A model generated the notes under the pieces. The model made no database searches. It had not been told where the DNA came from and worked only from the letters and a program-made list of their open reading frames with translations. A DNA stretch of 5,163 bases from the NCBI GenBank assembly GCA_003483675.1, contig DMYK01000071.1:4020-9182 (forward strand), written 5' to 3'. Shown piece by piece: positions 1-5,163 of this stretch. Within the stretch, counting starts at the first letter, position 1. Every line of letters starts with the position of its first letter. This stretch comes from Microcoleaceae cyanobacterium UBA11344 (GTDB lineage Bacteria > Cyanobacteriota > Cyanobacteriia > Cyanobacteriales > Microcoleaceae). A program made the translations under genes and the position numbers.

Positions 1-24
1 TTTTGTGATAGTATGTAAGTCCTA

Positions 25-1353
25 TTAAAGCTGATTCCGAGACTTAAGTTGCAGATATCTGTCCACCAATTGTTTGCTAATTTGATTGGCTGGTGCATCC
101 AAAACCAAAACTCCTTTTTGTTTCAATTGTGCAAAAGCTACCTGACGCTGCGCCAGTAAATCTAAAGCTACAGCACGATTATAAGCAGGTGTAATTTCAA
201 CGGTGGAAGTGTGAGCTATCTTGTCAACTTGAGGGTCCCGCAAAGTTACGCAGAAAGGCAAATAACGAGGTGTTAAACGTGCTAAGGCCGAAAGCATTTC
301 TGTAGAAGCAGTAACGTCTACTAAATCAGTAATTAGCACTACTAATGCACGGCGAGTTTGTTGATTTACTAATTTAGTTACAGCACCAACATAGTCTGGT
401 TCTAACAATACTGGCTGAATTGGTGCTAGGCGTTCAATTAATTTCGATAGTTGATGTTGACCCCTTTCTGGAGGTATCCAAGTCGTGATTTCTCGATCGA
501 ACACACCGACTCCCACGCGATCGCCCCGATTTAGCCCCGCTAAGGCCAAAGACAGCGCTGCATTCACTCCCCAGTCAAAACGCTTCAAACCCTGCACTCG
601 CGCGGTCATCAGCCGTCCCCTGTCGAGTAAAATAATCAAAGTTTGCTCTCTTTCTGGTTCCAAAACTCTGACTAAAGGGCGCGATCGCCTCGCAGTAGCT
701 TTCCAATCAATCAAGCGGGGATCGTCACCAATACCATATTCCCGCAGTTCGGCAAATTCAGTTCCGATCCCCAGTTTTTGTAACCGCCGCATTGTGCCGC
801 TATTTTCCAATGTTAGCCGAATTGAAAGTTCTTTCAACATCATTAAATCTGGATAAACAGCCACTTTTTCACTAGCTGGTATTTTCCAATCGTGCCATGC
901 TAAACCCCAGGTTCCTAACTGTCGCACTTGAATATCTCCCCACTGATATTCCCCTCGAATTTGCGGGCAGATTGTATAATTTAAGTCCTCATTTGTGTTA
1001 GGATTTATGGAGGTTTCCAGCATGGGTTGAGAGACATCAAATTCTAGCGGATAGGAGTCGCACAGGCGAATTTTCGCTGTTTGATTTGCCGTTAGCGCAG
1101 CCCTCGGAGAGGATCGCACTGACAGTAAAACCGGATTGTCTCGCCCAATGGAAAGTCGGTGCAAGGGCTGGCGTGTCACTTGCACCCGATGAGATTTGAC
1201 GCGCAGTGCGTCGATCATGGCTAAACCTAGAATGAAACAGTCAAATAGTAAAGTGCCGATGATACTTGTCTGCTGATTAACAAGCATGGCTAGCAAAAGG
1301 GCGATCGGAATTGCGATCGCTAACAGGAAATAAAGGCGAATAGAAGGAATCAT
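25..1353 (-). CDS. DUF58 family protein with vWA-like domain, membrane-anchored
   Basis: This 442-residue protein belongs to the DUF58 family, which is commonly encoded next to MoxR ATPases and is thought to act as their adaptor or substrate-handling partner; its exact role is unknown. Two hydrophobic segments at about residues 5-25 and 29-50 form a membrane hairpin. The following stretch is basic (RVKSHRVQVTRQ), so the rest should face the cytoplasm. A beta-rich middle region leads into the diagnostic DUF58 core at about 197-245, with the motifs LREYGIGDDPRLIDWKA and LVRVLEPERE. A vWA-like fold follows, containing ILLDRGRLM (Asp244) and VLITDL (Asp343). The usual metal-site motif DxSxS is replaced by DRGRL, so metal binding at that site is doubtful. 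The ATG start is 6 nt after the MoxR stop and is preceded by GAGGT at 8-nt spacing. It is the last visible gene of the four-gene operon; only 24 nt lie beyond it. Family assignment is firm, function is inferred. Confidence 0.93.
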   Translation of the reverse strand: MIPSIRLYFLLAIAIPIALLLAMLVNQQTSIIGTLLFDCFILGLAMIDALRVKSHRVQVTRQPLHRLSIGRDNPVLLSVRSSPRAALTANQTAKIRLCDSYPLEFDVSQPMLETSINPNTNEDLNYTICPQIRGEYQWGDIQVRQLGTWGLAWHDWKIPASEKVAVYPDLMMLKELSIRLTLENSGTMRRLQKLGIGTEFAELREYGIGDDPRLIDWKATARRSRPLVRVLEPEREQTLIILLDRGRLMTARVQGLKRFDWGVNAALSLALAGLNRGDRVGVGVFDREITTWIPPERGQHQLSKLIERLAPIQPVLLEPDYVGAVTKLVNQQTRRALVVLITDLVDVTASTEMLSALARLTPRYLPFCVTLRDPQVDKIAHTSTVEITPAYNRAVALDLLAQRQVAFAQLKQKGVLVLDAPANQISKQLVDRYLQLKSRNQL

Positions 1354-1359
1354 TATAAT

Positions 1360-2310
1360 TTACCTCGGTACAGCAACTTGTTTTAATACCGAAGCAATTA
1401 CCGCATCAATTTGCAAGCCATCTAACAGCGATTCAGGTTTGAGAATCAGACGGTGACGCAACAGTGGCAGTGCGATCGCCTTCACATCATCAGGAGTAGT
1501 ATAATCCCTGCCGGCCAGCCAAGCGTGAGCTTTACTACTTTGCAACCAAGCTACTGCCGATCGCGGAGAAGCACCCAATGCCAAATCGGGATGTTTGCGC
1601 GTATTGTGCACCAAAGCTAACACGTAATCGAGCAATTTATCTTCTACTTTGACTGTTTGTACTGCTTGACGAGCGCTAATTATTTGCTCTACCGTTGCTA
1701 CAGATTTGATCCGAGCTAAATCCATGCGTTTGGCGCGAAATCCTGCCTCTGAATTTAGCAACATTTGCTTTTCTGCCGCTGCATCAGGATAGTCAACCAC
1801 AAGTTTAAATAAAAATCGGTCTAACTGAGCTTCTGGTAGCGGATAAGTGCCTTCAAATTCTAGGGAATTTTGAGTGGCGATCGTCCAAAACAAGTCTGGC
1901 AAAGCTAGAGTTTCACCGTCTAAAGTTACCTGCTGTTCTTCCATTGCTTCTAGCAGTGCCGACTGGGTTTTCGGAGGCGTGCGATTAATTTCATCTGCCA
2001 GCAAAATCTCAGTAAAAACTGGCCCTTTTTTCAGGGTAAAACTGTGGTTATTAAAATCAAAAATATTCGTTCCCAAGATATCCGAGGGCAAAATATCCGG
2101 CGTTAATTGAATGCGGCGAAAATCTGCTTGAATCAATTTGGCGATCGCTTTTACAAGTAGAGTTTTCCCGGTTCCAGGCACTCCCTCAATAATCACATGG
2201 CCTCCAGTCAAAAGCGCCACTAGCAACTGTTGTATTATGGAAGATTGACCGACAACTATTTTGTCGAGAGTTTGGCTGAGGCGGTTAAAAATAGAGTTTG
2301 TTTCGCTCAT
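1360..2310 (-). CDS. MoxR family AAA+ ATPase
   Basis: This 316-residue soluble protein is a complete MoxR-family AAA+ ATPase, a class thought to remodel or mature partner proteins, often together with vWA-domain proteins. Visible motifs in order are Walker A GVPGTGKT (43-50), the GPVF segment (96-99), Walker B ILLADEINR (102-110, with Asp106 and Glu107), the segment rich in SALLEAMEE (117-125), sensor 1 IATQN (144-148), the arginine-finger region LPEAQLDRF (158-166, Arg165) and sensor 2 GASPRS (246-251, Arg250). All catalytic residues are present and the length is normal for the family. No membrane segment is seen. Its ATG overlaps the stop of the DUF4350 gene in an ATGA junction, and AGGA lies 10 nt upstream of the start inside that gene. 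The DUF58 gene follows 6 nt downstream. Context implies that it drives a membrane-associated complex made with its three neighbours; its substrate is unknown. Confidence 0.96.
   Translation of the reverse strand: MSETNSIFNRLSQTLDKIVVGQSSIIQQLLVALLTGGHVIIEGVPGTGKTLLVKAIAKLIQADFRRIQLTPDILPSDILGTNIFDFNNHSFTLKKGPVFTEILLADEINRTPPKTQSALLEAMEEQQVTLDGETLALPDLFWTIATQNSLEFEGTYPLPEAQLDRFLFKLVVDYPDAAAEKQMLLNSEAGFRAKRMDLARIKSVATVEQIISARQAVQTVKVEDKLLDYVLALVHNTRKHPDLALGASPRSAVAWLQSSKAHAWLAGRDYTTPDDVKAIALPLLRHRLILKPESLLDGLQIDAVIASVLKQVAVPR
1362..1366 (-). promoter_or_regulatory. Ribosome binding site of DUF58 gene, overlapping the MoxR stop region
   Basis: GAGGT on the minus strand lies 8 nt before the DUF58 ATG. 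Its last base is the first base of the MoxR stop codon TAA, and the rest comes from the final Pro-Arg codons. The site therefore supports both the DUF58 start and translational coupling of the two genes. Confidence 0.75.
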
Positions 2311-3503
2311 TTTGGCTCTTTCCTATTAGACGGGAGATGTTGACGGATTTGCTCCCATTTACCCAACCAGGCTAGCAAATCTGGAGCGCTGATTCGGCGT
2401 TTCTGAGATGGCGATCGCAGAAGTTCTGACAATTCTGCGGCTTTTCGCCCTGTTTGCTCCACCCAAGCATTTGTTAGGGTTTCACTTTCCAGGGATGTCT
2501 GTCCCAATGCTTTTTGCAGTTGTAACTTTTCGGCTTTGCCAATAATTTCTACTACAAAATCAGTGCTGTTTGCTTTTTCCAATACCCCCGCTAATGCTTG
2601 AATATAAGCTTCGCTGTTGTCAACCTGCGGCGCTGATATAGTTACAGGCTGTCCCAACCTGTTCCACCCGGCCAAAATAGCAACGATTAGCATAATTGTA
2701 CCCTGGATTAGAACTGGAAATAGAGGAGTTTTGGCTAAATAAGTGAATAAATTACCCCCGGATTCGCGTTTAATAATTTCTGAATCTTTGTAGCCGTGAA
2801 TGTATTCATCTACCCAGACTTTCTTTTTCTGGCTCTGAATATTGATGGGATTTTGGATGAAGTTCACTGCTAGGGCTTGCTCCGTTCCTTCTATTTCTTT
2901 CAAGCCATCTTCTGATTGAGTCACCAGCCCTGCTAAAAATTCATAATTACCTGGAAAATCCTGATAAGCGTTAGCAGCTAGATGGGGTGTCGTGGCAAAA
3001 TAAACTGTTCCCTTTCCCAGGGTTTTTTTCCAAACAATTGCCCCAAATTTATCGCCTAAAATTTGGTTTTTGTCGCTGGGAAATCTCCGCCCAGTGTCAA
3101 TCTTGATTTCCCCCGCTGAATCTGGGTGCAAACTACTAAAAGGAGCTGCTGTCACCGGTGCGCTAACTCCCAAAATCACTAAAGTATTGCCCTGTTTTAC
3201 CCAGTTTTCTTCTGGATCAGAAGCAACTTCTGTTATCAAGCTACTATAGACACGTAAAAATGTACTAGGCGGTTTTGCATCTTGGTTTTTAGCAAAGTCT
3301 TCAAAAGGTTTTTGCCAGCGCTGAACCTCGGTTCCCTGTTTTGACATAAAAGCATACCATGCTCCGTAGCCGTCCGGCGATCTATTATAAGTAGAACCGC
3401 TGTTTAGTTTGTTGTTAGCAGGAGCAAATAGGAGGGTAATGATGATTATTGCAGTAATGCCGATCGCTCCCAACAACCATAACCTACGGTTTGACAAGTT
3501 CAT
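2307..3503 (-). CDS. DUF4350 domain-containing membrane protein
   Basis: This 398-residue protein matches the DUF4350 architecture. It has an N-terminal membrane segment at about residues 9-28 after a basic start (NRR). A globular domain follows at about 38-195, opening with the typical STYNRSPDGYGAWYAFM-like region and QGTEVQRWQKP. Next comes a linker with VDEYIHGY (231-238), a second membrane segment at about 261-280 ending in NRLGQPV, and a C-terminal tail of about 118 residues. The positive-inside rule suggests the DUF4350 domain is outside the cytoplasm and the tail inside. The segment with strand-like hydrophobic stretches (TLVILGVSAPV, GTVYFATTPHL) resembles the glutamine-amidotransferase-like or GldG-like fold seen in related proteins, but I see no catalytic residues that I could vouch for. 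AAGGA lies 10 nt before the ATG, within the last codons of the DUF4129 gene. The stop overlaps the MoxR start by 4 nt. Molecular function is unknown. Confidence 0.88.
   Translation of the reverse strand: MNLSNRRLWLLGAIGITAIIIITLLFAPANNKLNSGSTYNRSPDGYGAWYAFMSKQGTEVQRWQKPFEDFAKNQDAKPPSTFLRVYSSLITEVASDPEENWVKQGNTLVILGVSAPVTAAPFSSLHPDSAGEIKIDTGRRFPSDKNQILGDKFGAIVWKKTLGKGTVYFATTPHLAANAYQDFPGNYEFLAGLVTQSEDGLKEIEGTEQALAVNFIQNPINIQSQKKKVWVDEYIHGYKDSEIIKRESGGNLFTYLAKTPLFPVLIQGTIMLIVAILAGWNRLGQPVTISAPQVDNSEAYIQALAGVLEKANSTDFVVEIIGKAEKLQLQKALGQTSLESETLTNAWVEQTGRKAAELSELLRSPSQKRRISAPDLLAWLGKWEQIRQHLPSNRKEPK
2316..2324 (-). promoter_or_regulatory. Ribosome binding site of MoxR gene inside the DUF4350 coding end
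   Basis: AGGAAAGAG on the minus strand lies ahead of the MoxR ATG, with AGGA ending 10 nt before the start and GAG 5 nt before it. It is encoded by the Arg-Lys-Glu codons near the end of DUF4350. Together with the ATGA stop/start overlap at 2307-2310 it indicates reinitiation by ribosomes finishing DUF4350. Confidence 0.7.
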
Positions 3504-3509
3504 GGATTT

Positions 3510-4103
3510 TTAATCCTTAATTTGTTGATAAGCTTGCTGACACTGTTCAAAGGTTGACTGGGAAGCTTCTGCATTCCCAAAATATAGTTGCTGATGGATT
3601 GTGAGCAAAGTTTCATAAGGCACTGACTGGGGTAATTGCTGGATTAATTGCAAATATTCGCCATCAGTGCGGCTGGGTTGATGAACCACGGTTCCCGCAT
3701 CATTTAACCGCTGCAACATCGCCATGTAAAGACAGCGGCAAGCTTGGCGGTATTTCCCTTGCTGCTGCAATTTTTGCGATCGCAATAACCACTCTGCTAC
3801 CGACAAATCTTTAATTGTAGTTTTCGCACTGAAATCAGTTGTTTGATTCCTCTTTTTGAAATGATGAATATAAAAACGCAACAGTTGCCAAATCTGCCAA
3901 CTCGCCCAGACTGCGAGCAATGCTAAGATTAACCAAAAGGCGGCTTGAGCGATCGCCCACAAGATGGGGGAATCAAACCAAGATGGCAATTGGACATTCG
4001 GTATATTTTGGGCAGTTTTTAGTTCCCACCACTCCTCTACTCGCTGTTGCAACAATCCTAATTGCCAACCCAAATTAGTTTTATCAAAGGAACTTTCAGA
4101 CAT
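3510..4103 (-). CDS. DUF4129 domain-containing membrane protein
   Basis: This 197-residue protein is the first gene of the operon. A single long, Trp-rich hydrophobic segment at about residues 47-77 spans the membrane and is followed by a basic stretch (RFYIHHFKKR), placing the C-terminus in the cytoplasm and the first 46 residues outside. The C-terminal region at about 100-195 fits DUF4129: a helical unit GKYRQACRCLYMAMLQRL (116-133), then the TDGEYLQLI region (146-154) and a closing segment QQLYFGNAEAS (171-181). DUF4129 is also found at the C-terminus of membrane transglutaminases linked to MoxR/DUF58 genes; here it stands alone, with no transglutaminase domain. The ATG is the first possible start, because an in-frame TGA lies only 9 nt upstream (4113-4115). 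No clear Shine-Dalgarno sequence is visible, unlike the other genes. The gene ends 6 nt before the DUF4350 start. The biochemical role is unknown. Confidence 0.87.
   Translation of the reverse strand: MSESSFDKTNLGWQLGLLQQRVEEWWELKTAQNIPNVQLPSWFDSPILWAIAQAAFWLILALLAVWASWQIWQLLRFYIHHFKKRNQTTDFSAKTTIKDLSVAEWLLRSQKLQQQGKYRQACRCLYMAMLQRLNDAGTVVHQPSRTDGEYLQLIQQLPQSVPYETLLTIHQQLYFGNAEASQSTFEQCQQAYQQIKD
3514..3518 (-). promoter_or_regulatory. Ribosome binding site of DUF4350 gene inside the DUF4129 coding end
   Basis: AAGGA on the minus strand ends 10 nt before the DUF4350 ATG. It is formed by the last two sense codons (Lys-Asp) of the DUF4129 gene. It supports the chosen start at 3503 and coupling of the first two genes. 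Confidence 0.7.
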
Positions 4104-4132
4104 AATTTTACATCAGTCAATCGAATTCGGTT

Positions 4133-4162
4133 TACATACCACACATATTAGCTTTTTGTCAA
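4133..4162 (-). promoter_or_regulatory. Putative sigma-70 type promoter of the DUF4129-DUF4350-MoxR-DUF58 operon
   Basis: On the minus strand a perfect -35 hexamer TTGACA (4162-4157) is followed after 18 nt by TATGTA (4138-4133). This weak -10 hexamer is preceded by TG plus one base (4141-4139), forming an extended -10. Transcription would start near 4126 and give a leader of only about 22 nt. The position directly ahead of the first gene supports it. The -10 hexamer matches the consensus at only three of six positions, so this remains a prediction. Confidence 0.5.
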
Positions 4163-4166
4163 CTGT

Positions 4167-4180
4167 TTCTCGACTGAGAA
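4167..4180. repeat. Short inverted repeat in the divergent intergenic region
   Basis: TTCTC and GAGAA form a perfect 5-bp stem with a GACT loop. It lies directly upstream of the predicted minus-strand -35 element. It lacks a GC-rich stem and a U-tract, so it does not look like a terminator; it could be a protein-binding site or chance. Confidence 0.3.
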
Positions 4181-4311
4181 TAGATTTTATTGAATTTTCC
4201 TGCTTCCTTCTGCCATAACTTTTGAATTACTTAACTGATTCATAGGAAATTTGATAAAGATTTACAAAAAAAACGTGCAAGAATGGAAACAATAAGGTAT
4301 GAGTCACTGAC

Positions 4312-4318
4312 AAGGAGG
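4312..4318 (+). promoter_or_regulatory. Strong ribosome binding site of the flavodiiron gene
   Basis: AAGGAGG is fully complementary to the anti-Shine-Dalgarno end of 16S rRNA and ends 6 nt before the ATG at 4325. It decides the start in favour of 4325 over the in-frame upstream ATG at 4283. It is much stronger than the ribosome sites in the divergent operon. Confidence 0.88.
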
Positions 4319-4324
4319 CACGTT

Positions 4325-5163
4325 ATGGTAGCGCTGACTGAACGAGTCCAACGCAGATTAACCGTGGAAAAGGTCGAAATTGCCACTGACACAACGGCAA
4401 TTCGATGCTTAGACTGGGATCGAGACCGCTTTGACATTGAGTTCGGACTCAAAAACGGTACAACTTACAACTCATTTATCATTCGTGGTGAAAAGACAGC
4501 CCTCATTGATACCTCTCACGAGAAATTTCGCCAACAATATATGGACACTCTGACGGGCGAAATCGACCCGAAACAGATTGACTATATAATTATCAGCCAT
4601 ACCGAACCAGACCACAGCGGTTTGGTTAAAGATGTGCTAGCCCTCGCACCCCAAGCAATTGTCGTCGGCGCAAAAGTAGCAATTCAATTTTTAGAAAACC
4701 TGATACACCAGCCCTTTGAGCGACTGGTAGTAAAAAATGGTGACAAACTAGATTTAGGAAACGGTCACATTATCGAATTCGTATCGGCGCCGAACTTGCA
4801 CTGGCCTGATACTATTTTCAGCTATGACAGCAAAACTCAAGTGCTGTTCACCTGCGACGCTTTCGGGATGCACTACTGCACCGACAGCACCTACGATGAC
4901 GATTTAGCAGCAGTTGAGGAAGATTACCACTTTTATTATGAGTGCTTGATGGCTCCTAATGCTCGATCGGTCTTAAGTGCGATGAAGCGGATGGCCGACT
5001 TGGGAGAAATAGGTACTGTTGCGACCGGTCACGGCCCTTTGCTGAGGTACAACGTAGTCGAACTCACCGGGCGCTACAAAAAGTGGAGCCAAGAACAAAC
5101 CAAAGCAGAAACCACAGTAGCAGTATTTTACACATCCGACTACGGATTTAGCGATCGCCTCAG
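4325..5163 (+). CDS. Diflavin flavodiiron protein, Flv3/Flv4 type (partial, 3' end missing)
   Basis: The window shows the first 279 residues of a protein that in cyanobacteria is normally about 570-600 residues. Such proteins reduce O2 to water with electrons from the photosynthetic chain and act in photoprotection. The metallo-beta-lactamase-like diiron domain covers about residues 40-255. All six canonical ligands are present: His92, Glu94 and Asp96 in SHTEPDHSG, His159 in APNLHW, Asp178 in TCDAFG, and His236 in TGHGP. The 62- and 18-residue spacings match the family. Flv1/Flv2-type proteins lack several of these ligands, so this is Flv3- or Flv4-like; I cannot separate those two. The flavodoxin-like domain begins near residue 264 with the FMN phosphate loop YTSDYGFS; the rest of it and the flavin reductase domain lie beyond the edge. 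AAGGAGG 6 nt upstream fixes the start. An in-frame ATG at 4283 would add 14 residues but has no good ribosome site. Confidence 0.95.
   Translation, partial: MVALTERVQRRLTVEKVEIATDTTAIRCLDWDRDRFDIEFGLKNGTTYNSFIIRGEKTALIDTSHEKFRQQYMDTLTGEIDPKQIDYIIISHTEPDHSGLVKDVLALAPQAIVVGAKVAIQFLENLIHQPFERLVVKNGDKLDLGNGHIIEFVSAPNLHWPDTIFSYDSKTQVLFTCDAFGMHYCTDSTYDDDLAAVEEDYHFYYECLMAPNARSVLSAMKRMADLGEIGTVATGHGPLLRYNVVELTGRYKKWSQEQTKAETTVAVFYTSDYGFSDRL

Larger units (their letters stand above)
4104..4324. other. Divergent intergenic region between the MoxR operon and the flavodiiron gene
   Basis: This 221-nt AT-rich region is the only sizeable non-coding stretch. It holds the predicted minus-strand promoter (4133-4162), an imperfect 14-nt palindrome centred on CGAATTCG (4119-4132) at the predicted start point, a short inverted repeat TTCTC-GACT-GAGAA (4167-4180), an A8 run (4266-4273) and GTCACTGAC (4303-4311) just before the plus-strand ribosome site. 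I could not find a convincing plus-strand promoter; TTGTCA (4156-4161) with TAGATT (4181-4186) at 19-nt spacing is the best but weak. No riboswitch or RNA gene is recognisable. Confidence 0.8.
517..5158. repeat. Nine dispersed HIP1 octamers (GCGATCGC)
   Basis: The cyanobacterial highly iterated palindrome GCGATCGC occurs at 517-524, 681-688, 1313-1320, 1472-1479, 2141-2148, 2411-2418, 3776-3783, 3949-3956 and 5151-5158. Random sequence of even composition would give about 0.08 sites in this length. All nine lie inside coding sequence and none in the intergenic region. Every complete or partial gene has at least one, which argues that the whole window is native to a HIP1-rich cyanobacterial genome. 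Confidence 0.95.

Noticed and set aside
1..24. Terminator or next gene after the DUF58 gene
   Set aside because: Only 24 nt are visible, with no hairpin or start codon that could be supported.
485..856. Plus-strand open frame of 123 codons
   Set aside because: It lies entirely antisense to the conserved DUF58 core, its translation is low-complexity and Ser/Arg/Pro-rich, and no ribosome site or family match is visible.
1874..2110. Plus-strand open frame of 78 codons
   Set aside because: It is antisense to the Walker B and neighbouring motifs of the MoxR ATPase and has no recognisable domain.
4167..4180. Possible intrinsic terminator
   Set aside because: The stem is only 5 bp, is not GC-rich and is not followed by a T-tract on either strand; the flanking genes diverge, so no terminator is expected here.
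3964..4218. Plus-strand open frame of 84 codons reaching into the intergenic region
   Set aside because: Over half is antisense to the DUF4129 gene, the rest covers the operon promoter, and the translation resembles no protein family.
4240..4452. Minus-strand open frame of 70 codons
   Set aside because: It is antisense to the flavodiiron start and its ribosome site, and has Ser/Arg-rich shadow-frame composition.
517..5158. Regular repeats suggesting a CRISPR array or mobile element
   Set aside because: The only frequent repeat is the 8-nt HIP1 palindrome, at irregular distances and inside genes; there are no transposase genes, terminal inverted repeats or spacer-like units.

Overview
The window looks like chromosomal DNA from a cyanobacterium. 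Three things support this. The octamer GCGATCGC (HIP1, the highly iterated palindrome of cyanobacteria) occurs nine times in about 5.2 kb. A partial gene encodes a diflavin flavodiiron protein of the Flv type found in oxygenic phototrophs. The protein families and moderate base composition also fit. A filamentous, Oscillatoriales-like host is a guess from general feel; the genus cannot be fixed from the sequence alone.

Layout: positions 25-4103 hold four tightly packed minus-strand genes. Read in transcription order they are a small DUF4129 membrane protein (4103-3510), a DUF4350 membrane protein (3503-2307), a MoxR-family AAA+ ATPase (2310-1360) and a DUF58 protein with a vWA-like domain (1353-25). 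The junctions are +6 nt, a 4-nt ATGA overlap and +6 nt. Each of the three internal Shine-Dalgarno sites lies inside the last codons of the gene before it, so this is almost certainly one translationally coupled operon. A plausible promoter (TTGACA, 18-nt spacer, extended -10) lies just upstream of the first gene.

A 221-nt intergenic region (4104-4324) separates this operon from a divergent plus-strand gene at 4325. That gene has a near-perfect Shine-Dalgarno sequence and runs off the right edge after 279 codons. The visible part contains the metallo-beta-lactamase-like diiron domain with all six canonical ligands and the first strand and phosphate-binding loop of the flavodoxin-like domain. 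This makes it an Flv3/Flv4-type rather than Flv1/Flv2-type protein.

How the genes may work together: the MoxR ATPase is soluble. Membrane segments and the positive-inside rule place the DUF58 domain, the DUF4129 domain and the C-terminal tail of the DUF4350 protein on the cytoplasmic face, with the DUF4350 domain on the far side of the membrane. This suggests a membrane-anchored MoxR/vWA chaperone-like complex. The gene set is recurrent in bacteria but has no settled biochemical function, so it is the most interesting part of the window, although not a new family combination. The flavodiiron gene is probably functionally unrelated, serving electron flow to O2 or photoprotection. I found no RNA genes, CRISPR arrays, insertion sequences or prophage features.
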